Origin: PXAP01 sp046483315
Lineage (GTDB): Bacteria > Bacteroidota > Bacteroidia > Bacteroidales > PUMT01
Direction of reading: 5' to 3'
Assembly: GCA_046483315.1 (NCBI GenBank)
Contig: JAWODJ010000040.1
Span: 1-64,000, forward strand
Length of the DNA stretch: 64,000 bases
This document shows, piece after piece, positions 54,142 to 62,793 of this stretch. The translations under genes were made by a program, and so were the position numbers. The notes beneath the pieces are model-generated. The model saw nothing but the letters and a program-made list of their open reading frames with translations. It had not been told where the DNA came from and did no database searches. Within the stretch, counting starts at the first letter, position 1, and each line of letters starts with the position of its first letter.

Positions 54142-57100
54142 ATGAAAAACTTCACTCACCTGCATGTTCACACCCAGTACTCCATCCTTGACGGAGCTTC
54201 CAATATAAAAGAGCTTATCAGAAAGGCAAAAGCAGACGGAATGACTGCACTTGCCATTACCGACCACGGCAACATGTTCGGAGTGAAAGAGTTTTACAAT
54301 GAAGCCCGATTACAGAAAATAAAACCCATAATCGGCTGTGAAGCCTATGTAGCTGAGAACAGCCGTTTTGAAAAAACCGGAAAGGAAGACCGGAGCGGAC
54401 ACCATCTTATATTGCTGGCAAAAAATCATACAGGTTACAAAAACCTGGTAAAACTTGTATCCATATCCTACACCGAAGGGTTCTACTACAAGCCGCGCAT
54501 CGACAAGGAATTGCTTCGAAAGCACAGGGAAGGCATTATTGTTTGCAGTGCCTGCCTTGGCGGAGAAGTTCCACAGGCTGTCATGAACAAAGGCGAGAAG
54601 GAAGCAGAGAAAATAATTCTGGAATTCAAGGAATGGTTTGGCGATGATTATTATCTTGAGCTCCAGAAGCATCCTTCAGGTGACTCAGAAATTGACAGGG
54701 ATGTACTGGAAAATCAGATCAAGGTAAACCGGCAACTGGTTAAACTTGCCGGCAAACATAATATCAAGCTGATTGCATCGAACGATGTTCATTTCATAAA
54801 TGAAAATGACGCAGCAGCACATGACAGGCTTATATGCCTTAACACAGGCAAAGATCTTGACGATCCCGGCCGTTTGCGCTATACCAGGCAGGAATACCTT
54901 AAATCGCCTGATGAAATGTATGCCCTCTTCCAGGATATCCCCGGGGCAATTGAAAACACAATGGAGATTGCAGGAAAAACAGAAGCGTTTGACCTGAACA
55001 ATAATCCTATAATGCCTGACTTTCCCATTCCTGAAGAATTCACCAATGAAGACGAATACCTGCAGCATCTCACCCTGGAGGGAGCCAAGAAACGTTACAA
55101 GGTAATAACCGACGAAATAAGGAAAAGAATTGATTTTGAACTTTCTGTAATAAAAAATATGGGGTTCCCCGGATATTTCCTTATAGTACAGGATTTCCTG
55201 AAGGCAGCAAGGGAGATGGGTGTATCGGTTGGCCCGGGAAGGGGCTCGGCTGCAGGATCGGTTGTTGCCTATTGTAATTTCATAACCGATATTGATCCGA
55301 TCAGGTATAATCTTCTTTTTGAGCGTTTCCTTAATCCCGACAGGATCTCGATGCCGGATATTGACATTGATTTTGATGAAGAGGGCAGAGATCTGGTACT
55401 GCAATATGTAGTAAACAAATATGGAAAAGACCGGGTGGCACATATCATTACTTTCGGAACCATGGCAGCCCGGATGGCTATCCGTGATGTTGCAAGAGTT
55501 CAGAGGCTTCCTCTGCCGCAGGCGGATAAACTGGCAAAGCTGGTGCCCGAAAAACCAGGCACTACATTGAAGCTGGCCTACAAGGAGGTCAAAGAACTTT
55601 CACAGGCCAGGAAAAACGGTGAAGAGGATGTGAAGCAAACGCTGCAATATGCAGAAACACTTGAAGGCTCCGTCAGGCATACCGGTCTCCATGCATGCGG
55701 CATTATAATTTCAAAAAATGAGCTTACCGACCATATTCCGGTATGCACATCAAAAGATACAGACCTCCTGGTAACGCAGTATGACGGCAATCATGTTGAG
55801 AGCGTGGGCATGCTCAAGATGGATTTTCTGGGACTGAAAACGCTGTCGATAATAAAAGATGCCACTGAGACCATAGAAAAATCAAAGAAGAAAAAGATAG
55901 ATTTCAGAGATATCGGTCTTGAAGATGCAAAGACTTACGAGTTGTTCAGCAGGGGAGAAACAACGGCCATTTTTCAGTTCGAATCGCCCGGTATGAAAAA
56001 GCATCTGAGAGAGCTCAAACCAAACCGCTTTGAAGACCTGATCGCCATGAATGCACTTTACCGGCCGGGCCCGATGGAGTACATACCGACTTTTATTAAA
56101 AGGAAACATGGCAGGGAAGCCGTGTCATTTGATGTGCCTGTTATGGAAAAGCTTCTTGAAGACACCTATGGCATTACCGTTTACCAGGAGCAGGTAATGT
56201 TGCTTTCGCAGGAAATGGCAGGCTTCAGCGGTGGCCAGGCCGATTCGCTGAGAAAGGCTATGGGTAAGAAAAAGAAGGCGGAGATGGATAAACTGCGGGA
56301 ACTTTTTAGTGAAGGGTGCCATAAAAACGGATATGAAGAAACGATAGTAAAAAAGATATGGGCGGACTGGGAAGCTTTTGCACAATATGCTTTCAATAAA
56401 TCGCACTCCACATGCTACGCAATGATCGCCTATCGCACAGCATGGCTGAAAGCTCATTACCCCGCCGAATTTATGGCGGCCGTATTAAGCCGCAATATCT
56501 CAGACATAAAAAAGATCACGGTATTCATGGATGAGTGCCGCCGCATGAATATAGAAGTGCTGGGGCCCGATATTAACGACAGCGACCTGAAATTCACGGT
56601 AAACAAGGAGGGGAACATACGTTTCGGACTGGGGGCCGTAAAAGGTGTGGGAGAGAGTGCCGCCGAAAAGATCATTGAAGAGAGAGATAAAAACGGCCTT
56701 TTTAAAGATATTTTTGATTTTGCCGAGCGGGTCAACCTGCACTCTGTTAATAAAAGGGCAATCGAAGCCCTTGCTGCAGCCGGCGCATTTGATGAATTCG
56801 CCGGATTAAGCCGGTACCAGTTTTTTGCCACTGATCAGAAAGGAGCCAGCTTTATTGAAAATATTATCAGGTACGGAAGCCGGATCCAGGCCGATAAAAT
56901 AACCCCACAGGGAAATCTTTTCGGCGACAGTCCGGGATTAATATACCCCAAGCCCGAGATCCTGAAAGCTGAGGAATGGACAAAAGTAGAGAAGCTGAAC
57001 AGGGAGAGGGAACTGATAGGCATCTTCCTTTCCGCTCATCCGCTTGATGATTTCAGGCTTGAAATTGAAAACCTTACCACACACTCACTCTCCGACCTGC

Positions 57101-57627
57101 ATGATTTGGAGAAGCTTAAAAACAAAGAGATAACCATTGCCGGCATAGTTAACAGTGTTAAGGAAGCCTATACAAAAAATGGTAACCCTTTCGGCAGAAT
57201 GACACTCGAAGATTACCGCAACTCCTGGGAACTGACACTTTTCGGTAAAGACTACATAAATTATAAGAACTACTATGTAAAAGACTGCCCCCTGCTCATC
57301 AAAGGGCGGATACAGCCCAAATACTACAATGAAGAAGAACTTGAACTTAAGGTAAAAAGTATGTCACTTCTTGCAAATGCAAAGGAAGACCTTATAAAAA
57401 GCATATCGCTCGACATACCATTGTCTTTCATCAACAGGGATAATATAGAAAAGCTGGGTGAACTGACGGAAAATAACAAAGGTGAAGTGCTTTTGAAGTT
57501 CAGGGTAATAGAGAGGGAAGACAATATTGCAGTCAGCATGTTCTCCCGGTCAAGAAAGATCAGTCTCTCAAAAGAGGTAATGGACTTTTTTGATAAAAAC
57601 CCCTCCATTGAAGTCCGCCTCAACTGA
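54142..57627 (+). CDS. dnaE: DNA polymerase III alpha subunit
   Basis: The replicative polymerase of 1161 residues (slightly shorter than some relatives). An N-terminal PHP domain starts FTHLHVHTQYSILDGASNIK and includes AITDHGNMFG. The palm holds the catalytic PDIDIDFDEEGRD and VGPGRGSAAGSVVAY. ALYRPGPMEYIPTFIKRKHG and the helix-hairpin-helix region (VNLHSVNKRAIEALAAAGAF) follow. A C-terminal OB domain (ITIAGIVNSVKEAYTKNG) ends the protein. It stands alone, divergent from rpsP. Confidence 0.97.
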   Translation: MKNFTHLHVHTQYSILDGASNIKELIRKAKADGMTALAITDHGNMFGVKEFYNEARLQKIKPIIGCEAYVAENSRFEKTGKEDRSGHHLILLAKNHTGYKNLVKLVSISYTEGFYYKPRIDKELLRKHREGIIVCSACLGGEVPQAVMNKGEKEAEKIILEFKEWFGDDYYLELQKHPSGDSEIDRDVLENQIKVNRQLVKLAGKHNIKLIASNDVHFINENDAAAHDRLICLNTGKDLDDPGRLRYTRQEYLKSPDEMYALFQDIPGAIENTMEIAGKTEAFDLNNNPIMPDFPIPEEFTNEDEYLQHLTLEGAKKRYKVITDEIRKRIDFELSVIKNMGFPGYFLIVQDFLKAAREMGVSVGPGRGSAAGSVVAYCNFITDIDPIRYNLLFERFLNPDRISMPDIDIDFDEEGRDLVLQYVVNKYGKDRVAHIITFGTMAARMAIRDVARVQRLPLPQADKLAKLVPEKPGTTLKLAYKEVKELSQARKNGEEDVKQTLQYAETLEGSVRHTGLHACGIIISKNELTDHIPVCTSKDTDLLVTQYDGNHVESVGMLKMDFLGLKTLSIIKDATETIEKSKKKKIDFRDIGLEDAKTYELFSRGETTAIFQFESPGMKKHLRELKPNRFEDLIAMNALYRPGPMEYIPTFIKRKHGREAVSFDVPVMEKLLEDTYGITVYQEQVMLLSQEMAGFSGGQADSLRKAMGKKKKAEMDKLRELFSEGCHKNGYEETIVKKIWADWEAFAQYAFNKSHSTCYAMIAYRTAWLKAHYPAEFMAAVLSRNISDIKKITVFMDECRRMNIEVLGPDINDSDLKFTVNKEGNIRFGLGAVKGVGESAAEKIIEERDKNGLFKDIFDFAERVNLHSVNKRAIEALAAAGAFDEFAGLSRYQFFATDQKGASFIENIIRYGSRIQADKITPQGNLFGDSPGLIYPKPEILKAEEWTKVEKLNRERELIGIFLSAHPLDDFRLEIENLTTHSLSDLHDLEKLKNKEITIAGIVNSVKEAYTKNGNPFGRMTLEDYRNSWELTLFGKDYINYKNYYVKDCPLLIKGRIQPKYYNEEELELKVKSMSLLANAKEDLIKSISLDIPLSFINRDNIEKLGELTENNKGEVLLKFRVIEREDNIAVSMFSRSRKISLSKEVMDFFDKNPSIEVRLN

Positions 57628-57854
57628 CCTTCATCCGGAACAAGGATAAAAGATGCAGAACAGACAGCAATTTATTCCAGACACCTTCCCCGAAAGGGTT
57701 ATAAGCAGGCTTCCATAAAGATGACCTGTAAATTATGTTGAACAAAACATCTTCCCGAATGTTAAGTGATATAAAAATATTAACTTAGCGATTGGATAAT
57801 TTTTCCGCAACTTACAGATCATTAACTTTTCAACCGCATATATCTGTATTTTTA

Positions 57855-57862
57855 TATTTTTG
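57855..57862 (+). promoter_or_regulatory. Candidate -7 element of trx
   Basis: TATTTTTG, a full consensus match, lies 34 bases before the trx ATG. The rest of the 269-base spacer (57628-57896) shows nothing recognised. Confidence 0.5.
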
Positions 57863-57896
57863 ACATCATAACAGTATAACTTAACGACTTTAAACT

Positions 57897-58214
57897 ATGA
57901 CAGTAGAAGTGACCGAATCCAATTTTGAAGAACTGGTATTAAAATCAGATAAGCCCGTATTACTTGATTTCTGGGCAGAATGGTGCGGCCCCTGCAGGGT
58001 TATTGCTCCTTATGTGAAAGAGATAGGAGAAGAATTCAAAGGAAAGGCTGTCGTCGGAAAGGTTGATGTGGACAGCAATCCGGGAATATCGGCCAAATTT
58101 GGTATCAGGAACATACCTACAATTCTTTTCTTAAAGAACGGTGAGGTTGCCGACAAGCAGGTTGGTGCAGTGCCAAAAAACAATCTTGTTGAAAAACTGA
58201 ATGCCCTGTTATAA
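57897..58214 (+). CDS. trxA: Thioredoxin
   Basis: A 105-residue cytosolic disulfide reductant. The active site WAEWCGPCR has Cys30 and Cys33; the cis-Pro loop is IRNIPTILFLKNG. It has no signal peptide. Other thioredoxin-fold proteins in the window (the TlpA-like pair) are exported, so this is the general cytosolic form. A strong terminator follows. Confidence 0.95.
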   Translation: MTVEVTESNFEELVLKSDKPVLLDFWAEWCGPCRVIAPYVKEIGEEFKGKAVVGKVDVDSNPGISAKFGIRNIPTILFLKNGEVADKQVGAVPKNNLVEKLNALL

Positions 58215-58253
58215 TAACTTATTGCCATATTAACCGCGCATTATTTGAATCAC

Positions 58254-58290
58254 AAAAGGGCACACGGGAAGGTATTTGGTGTGCCCTTTT
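58254..58290. terminator. Bidirectional terminator between trx and frr
   Basis: AAAAGGGCACAC (58254-58265) and GTGTGCCCTTTT (58279-58290) form a perfect 12-bp stem around a 13-base loop. T tracts flank it on each strand, as expected between the convergent trx and frr. Confidence 0.88.
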
Positions 58291-58308
58291 TTAAGTGGCG
58301 GCTGTACA

Positions 58309-58872
58309 CTAAATCGTCATTATATCTTTCTCCTTCTTTTCAAGGAGTTCATCGACCTTTTTGGAGTAGGAGTCGGTAAGTTTCTGAATTTCATCTTCAG
58401 TTCTTTTCTCCATATCCTCAGGCAAACCATCTTTCTGCATTTTCCTTACCTCATCATTTGCTTCCCGGCGGGCATTCCGTATGCTTACCCTGGCGTTCTC
58501 ACCCTCTCCCTTAACCTGCTTTACCAGTGTTTTACGTCGCTCCTCGGTAAGGGCAGGAACCACAATACGAAGTATCTCACCGTTATTAACCGGGTTAAAC
58601 CCAAGGTTGGCATGCATAATAGCTTTTTCGACGGGCTCAAGCATATTTTTCTCCCACGGCTGAACCGTTATAGTGCGTGGATCGGGAGTATTTATGTTGG
58701 AAACCTGGTTAAGCGGGGTGCTGACCCCGTAATAATCGACATATATGCCGTCCAGCATATGCGGATTGGCTTTACCTGCACGGAGTTTTGCCAGTTCATC
58801 TTGAAGATAGACGAGGGCCTTTTCCATCTTCTCTTCGGCAATATCCAGAACTAATTGAACATCTTCTTCCAT
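58309..58872 (-). CDS. frr: Ribosome recycling factor
   Basis: This factor splits post-termination ribosomes with EF-G. The 187-residue protein shows the usual three-helix bundle, with LRAGKANPHMLDGIYVDYYG, NTPDPRTITVQPWEKNML and a helical end. It is last in the rplM-rpsI-rpsB-tsf-pyrH-frr series, 42 bases after pyrH. Confidence 0.96.
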   Translation of the reverse strand: MEEDVQLVLDIAEEKMEKALVYLQDELAKLRAGKANPHMLDGIYVDYYGVSTPLNQVSNINTPDPRTITVQPWEKNMLEPVEKAIMHANLGFNPVNNGEILRIVVPALTEERRKTLVKQVKGEGENARVSIRNARREANDEVRKMQKDGLPEDMEKRTEDEIQKLTDSYSKKVDELLEKKEKDIMTI

Positions 58873-58914
58873 GGCTGATTACTTAATTTTAGGACTAAAC
58901 GATGTTAAATATAT

Positions 58915-59625
58915 TTAATTTTTAACGAAAGTACCAATCCTTTCCCCAAAAATAATTTTTTTCAGGCTGCCCTTCCTGTTTACATCGTAAACTACCATAT
59001 TAACATTGTTCTCGCTGCAGAGCGTAAAAGCAGTAAGGTCCATGATCTTTAAACCCCTTCTGTAAGCCTCATCAAATGTTATCTCGTCAAACTTTCTGGC
59101 ATCGGGCACTTTCTCCGGATCTGCAGTAAATATTCCGTCCACCCTTGTTCCCTTTATGAGAAGGTCAGCACCCATCTCAACGGCACGAAGGGCTGCAGCA
59201 GTGTCGGTGGTAAAAAAGGGATTCCCCGTACCGGCAGAGAAGATAACAACCTCCCCGTTTTCAAATGCTTCATTCATGAGCTGCCGGCTGTATCCCTGGC
59301 CAACAGGGTCCATCCTTATCGCTGTCAGAAGCCGGCACTTAACATCCATGCTTTCCAGGGCGGACTGCATAGCGAGCCCGTTGATAACTGTGGCCAACAT
59401 ACCCATATAATCACCCTTGACACGGTCAAAACCCTTATCAACACCCTTTAGTCCTCGAAAAATATTTCCGCCACCTATCACCAGGCCAACCTTAACACCC
59501 AGAACAGCAATTGATTTGATTTCCTGTGCATAACCTGTCAGGCTCACGGGTTCAATACCATACTGCCCGCCACCCATGAGGGATTCACCGCTAAACTTAA
59601 GAAGTACTTTCCTGTACTGAGTCAT
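58915..59625 (-). CDS. pyrH: UMP kinase
   Basis: The enzyme phosphorylates UMP to UDP for pyrimidine supply. The amino-acid-kinase fold shows LLKFSGESLMGGGQYGI, VIGGGNIFRGLKG and FSAGTGNPFFTTDTAAALRA. It has 236 residues, as usual. It follows tsf after a 118-base spacer that carries a hairpin. Confidence 0.96.
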   Translation of the reverse strand: MTQYRKVLLKFSGESLMGGGQYGIEPVSLTGYAQEIKSIAVLGVKVGLVIGGGNIFRGLKGVDKGFDRVKGDYMGMLATVINGLAMQSALESMDVKCRLLTAIRMDPVGQGYSRQLMNEAFENGEVVIFSAGTGNPFFTTDTAAALRAVEMGADLLIKGTRVDGIFTADPEKVPDARKFDEITFDEAYRRGLKIMDLTAFTLCSENNVNMVVYDVNRKGSLKKIIFGERIGTFVKN

Positions 59626-59689
59626 AAATATGTTATTAAATAGAGCATGAAGTTAAAAAATAAATCACAAATCCACCGTTGAAAACAGA

Positions 59690-59721
59690 AAGCCGTCTCA
59701 AAATTTCTTCTGAGACGGCTT
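59690..59721 (-). terminator. Hairpin between tsf and pyrH
   Basis: AAGCCGTCTCA (59690-59700) and TGAGACGGCTT (59711-59721) form a perfect 11-bp stem with a 10-base loop. On the minus strand a T-containing stretch (TTCTGTTTTC) follows, so it may end or attenuate the tsf transcript before pyrH. The T tract is weak, so an RNA-processing site is possible too. Confidence 0.6.
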
Positions 59722-59743
59722 ACAATTCCGGTATATTTTTTTT

Positions 59744-60571
59744 TCAGTTGCCCAGGGCGTACCTTATAAATGCTGTTACAGTGAGCTTTTTGTCATTCTC
59801 TTCCAGGTACTGACGCACAGACTTTTTATTGTCCCTGGTAAAATCCTGGTTTAAAAGGGTACTCTCCTTATAGAATTTATTGAGCTTACCCATGGCAATC
59901 CTTTCGAGAAGCTCTTCAGGTTTACCCTCCATGCGAGCCTGCTCCTTGCCTATTTCTATCTCCTTGTCGATAACCGACTGCGGTATATCATCCTTATCCA
60001 CAGCCACCGGATTCATTGCAGCAACCTGCATGGCCACGTCTCTGCCAACCTGTTTCTCAACCTTCATATTCAGTCCCACCAGGGTGGCAAGCTTATTACC
60101 GGGATGAATGTAGGAGATAACCTGAGGTGCTTCAAGCTTTTCATAAAATGAAAGCTCTATCTTCTCACCAATGATACCTATCTGCTGTACTATATGATCG
60201 GCAACTTTTGTTCCGTCAATTTGCAGCTCCATGAGTTCATCAAGGTTTGCGGGATCCTTTTCCAGGGCAAGATCAAGAATGGAATCGGCAAGGGCAACGA
60301 ATCCCTCGTTTTTAGCCACAAAGTCCGTTTCACTGTTCAAAACAACAATGGCACCGCGTGATTCGTCGCTTGTCACTTTTGCAAGCACCGCTCCTTCGGT
60401 AGCCTCCCTGTCGGCTCTCTTGCCGGCAACAGCCTGTCCCTTTTTACGTATTATTTCGGCAGCCTGTTCAAAATCACCGTTTGTCTCTGCCAGGGCTTTC
60501 TTGCAATCCATCATCCCTGCCCCGGTAATATCCCTTAATTTTTTTACATCTGATGCACTTATACCAGCCAT
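59744..60571 (-). CDS. tsf: Elongation factor Ts
   Basis: The guanine-nucleotide exchange factor for EF-Tu. The N-terminal UBA-like segment KLRDITGAGMMDCKKALAET and the VAKNEGFVALADSILD core are clear; at 275 residues it is full length. It follows rpsB by 22 bases, the classic arrangement. Confidence 0.97.
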   Translation of the reverse strand: MAGISASDVKKLRDITGAGMMDCKKALAETNGDFEQAAEIIRKKGQAVAGKRADREATEGAVLAKVTSDESRGAIVVLNSETDFVAKNEGFVALADSILDLALEKDPANLDELMELQIDGTKVADHIVQQIGIIGEKIELSFYEKLEAPQVISYIHPGNKLATLVGLNMKVEKQVGRDVAMQVAAMNPVAVDKDDIPQSVIDKEIEIGKEQARMEGKPEELLERIAMGKLNKFYKESTLLNQDFTRDNKKSVRQYLEENDKKLTVTAFIRYALGN

Positions 60572-60593
60572 GATTATTTAGATTTTAAAATAA

Positions 60594-61571
60594 TTATTCT
60601 TTTTCTTTGATCTCCTTTTTCTCTTCCGTCTCTGCTGCCTGTCCGGCACCTTTTTCTTCAGATTTTTCAACGGATTTCACCTTTTCTGCCGTTGTTTCAG
60701 ATTTTGCCACCGGTGCCTTTCTGCGCGGGCGACTTGGTTTTCTGTCCTTTTCGGCACTATCTGACTTATCCGCTGATGACCCTTCCGAAGAAGACTTTCT
60801 TGCCCTGGCACGCCTGGGTTCCGATTTATCTTTAGTATCGGCTTGTTTCTTCTCTTTGGCCGAAGCATCCTTCTCCTTCTCCATCTTCCTCTCATCCAGC
60901 CCTTCCTGGATCGCTTTCACCATGATCCCTATAATATGGGAAATGGACTTTGAGGCATCGTCATTGGCAGGTATGGCAAAATCTACCAGGTTGGGATCGG
61001 AGTTTGTATCAACAATGGCAAAAACAGGAATATTAAGCCTCCTGGCTTCGCGCACTGCAATATATTCCTTCATCACATCCACCACAAACAGTGCAGCGGG
61101 AAGCCTTGTGAGATCGGCAATACTGCCGAAGTTTTTTTCCAGCTTTGCCCTGTGGCGCATAATGTGTAACCTCTCCCTTTTTGCAAGGTTGTTAAAAGTG
61201 CCGTCCTGCTCCATCTTGTCTATAACCGACATCTTCTTGACCGATTTCCTTATTGTGGGAAAATTGGTAAGCATACCGCCTGGCCAGCGCTCCGTCACAT
61301 AGGGCATATTGATCTTTGATATCTGCTCATCAACAATATCTTTAGCCTGCTTTTTGGTGGCGACAAACAGAATCTTACGTCCTGACCGGGCTATCTGCCT
61401 GAGAGCGGATGCGGCCTCTTCAATTTTCACAATTGTCTTGTGCAGGTCAATGATATGAATCCCGTTACGCTCCATGAAAATATAGGGGGCCATGGCCGGA
61501 TTCCATTTTCTTTTCAGGTGGCCGAAATGTACGCCTGCCTCCAATAGTTCATCAAAATTTGTTCTTGGCAT
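60594..61571 (-). CDS. rpsB: 30S ribosomal protein S2 with charged C-terminal tail
   Basis: S2 joins the 30S late, at the back of the head. Residues 1-228 are a normal S2 (EAGVHFGHLKRKWNPAMAPY, then RWPGGMLTNFPTIRKSV). A low-complexity tail of about 95 residues (229-325) rich in Lys, Glu, Ser and Arg (SEPRRARARKSSSEGSSADK) follows, so the protein is longer than the usual 240-270 residues. It precedes tsf. Confidence 0.96.
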   Translation of the reverse strand: MPRTNFDELLEAGVHFGHLKRKWNPAMAPYIFMERNGIHIIDLHKTIVKIEEAASALRQIARSGRKILFVATKKQAKDIVDEQISKINMPYVTERWPGGMLTNFPTIRKSVKKMSVIDKMEQDGTFNNLAKRERLHIMRHRAKLEKNFGSIADLTRLPAALFVVDVMKEYIAVREARRLNIPVFAIVDTNSDPNLVDFAIPANDDASKSISHIIGIMVKAIQEGLDERKMEKEKDASAKEKKQADTKDKSEPRRARARKSSSEGSSADKSDSAEKDRKPSRPRRKAPVAKSETTAEKVKSVEKSEEKGAGQAAETEEKKEIKEKE

Positions 61572-61609
61572 TGATTGAATTTTAGGTTCGTTTACATTCT
61601 TATTTTGTC

Positions 61610-61649
61610 AACCTGCAGGTAGTCCCATCAAATGAAAATCCTGCCGGTT
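61610..61649 (-). promoter_or_regulatory. Hairpin in the rpsI-rpsB spacer
   Basis: On the minus strand AACCGGCAGG and CCTGCAGGTT pair in nine of ten positions around a 20-base loop (plus-strand arms 61610-61619 and 61640-61649). It sits 38 bases before the rpsB start, in a 104-base spacer. It might be an S2 autoregulatory leader, an attenuator or a processing site; I cannot tell which. Confidence 0.4.
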
Positions 61650-61675
61650 TAGATACTAAACTACAGTCTGCAAGC

Positions 61676-62062
61676 CTATCGTTTACTAAACTGAAATTTC
61701 TTCCTGGCTTTTGGCTGCCCCGGTTTCTTTCTCTCAACTTCGCGGGGATCGCGTGTAAGGAATCCGTTGGCCTTCAATGCAGGCTTATTCTCAGGATCAA
61801 GCTTGACAAGTGCGCGTGCAATGCCCAGGCGTAAAGCTTCGGCCTGGCCTTTTACACCACCACCGTCGAGGTTGACTTTTATATCGTATTTTCCGGCTGC
61901 CTGAAGTGCGTTCAATGGCTGCTCGACAACATACTGTAACTGAGGGTTTGGAAAATATTCTTTCAGCTCACGATTATTAATGGTAATATTTCCTTTTCCG
62001 TCGTTAAGGATTACCCTTGCTACCGCGGCTTTTCTTCTGCCTATTGAATTTATGACATCCAT
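61676..62062 (-). CDS. rpsI: 30S ribosomal protein S9
   Basis: S9 lies in the 30S head with its C-terminal tail reaching the P site. The 128-residue protein opens NSIGRRKAAVARVILNDGKG and ends KPGQPKARKKFQFSKR, with the family's terminal Lys-Arg reaching tRNA. It starts nine bases after rplM ends. Confidence 0.96.
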   Translation of the reverse strand: MDVINSIGRRKAAVARVILNDGKGNITINNRELKEYFPNPQLQYVVEQPLNALQAAGKYDIKVNLDGGGVKGQAEALRLGIARALVKLDPENKPALKANGFLTRDPREVERKKPGQPKARKKFQFSKR

Positions 62063-62071
62063 ATCTGAGAA

Positions 62072-62527
62072 TTACTTTATTAAACTGAAATCTACTGGTT
62101 GTGGTTTCTGAGCCTCGTGAGGATGTTCGCTGCCGGCGTAAACATGCAGGTTACGGAACATCTCGCTTCCAAGGCGGTTTTTCGGCAACATACCCTTGAC
62201 AGCTTTCTCAATGACTGCCTCCGGCTTTCTCGAAAATACCCTTGAAACAGGTACTTTACGCTGTCCACCCGGATAACCGGTATGGTGAATATAGTATTTC
62301 TGGTCGTTTTTGTTGCCGGTCAGCTTTACCTTCTCAGCATTGACAACAATAACATAATCCCCGCAATCAACATGAGGCGTAAAGTCGGGTTTATGTTTTC
62401 CTCTCAGAATTACAGCCGCCACTGACGACAATCGTCCCAGCACCTGGTCTGTTGCATCAATTATAACCCATTCTTTTTTTACCGTGGCCTTATTGGCCGA
62501 AACTGTTTTATAACTTAATGTATCCAC
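62072..62527 (-). CDS. rplM: 50S ribosomal protein L13 (GTG start)
   Basis: L13 is an early 23S rRNA binder. GTG at 62527 gives VDTLSYKTVSANKATVKKEW and 151 residues, which fits L13 of this phylum. The frame is open from ATG 62602, but that adds 25 unrelated residues and lies upstream of the promoter's -7 box (62592-62599), so it cannot be the start if that promoter is used. YIIHHTGYPGG-like YYIHHTGYPGGQRKV and MLPKNRLGSEM are family segments. Confidence 0.94.
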   Translation of the reverse strand: MDTLSYKTVSANKATVKKEWVIIDATDQVLGRLSSVAAVILRGKHKPDFTPHVDCGDYVIVVNAEKVKLTGNKNDQKYYIHHTGYPGGQRKVPVSRVFSRKPEAVIEKAVKGMLPKNRLGSEMFRNLHVYAGSEHPHEAQKPQPVDFSLIK

Positions 62528-62591
62528 TATAATGGTAATATTTTGATTATTATCCTTATGTTTAAATCTCAAGGCTTTGCCAAATGGTCTG

Positions 62592-62620
62592 CAAAAATAC
62601 AATTATTTTTAATTATTCAA
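62592..62620 (-). promoter_or_regulatory. Promoter of the rplM-rpsI-rpsB-tsf-pyrH-frr series
   Basis: The minus strand reads TTG (62620-62618), an 18-base spacer and TATTTTTG (62599-62592), a good match to the Bacteroidota promoter. It fixes the L13 start downstream, at GTG 62527, with a leader of about 60 bases. Confidence 0.7.
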
Positions 62621-62699
62621 TAATTTTATCATCAATTTTTTACATATCAAATATATCTTCCACTCTTATCCTGTTCACAGATATTACAATTTTATATAA

Positions 62700-62707
62700 T
62701 ACCTTTG
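62700..62707 (+). promoter_or_regulatory. Candidate -7 element of the O-antigen ligase-like gene
   Basis: TACCTTTG, a full consensus match, lies 86 bases before ATG 62794. No clear TTTG is seen 19-21 bases upstream. The spacer from here to 62794 shows nothing else. Confidence 0.5.
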
Positions 62708-62793
62708 CGTGAATTTATTTCTGGCCACCTGACCCGGCCATTTAAACGAGTTTTCAATAATAAATATAAAAATCATCAGTTTTAATTTATTTG

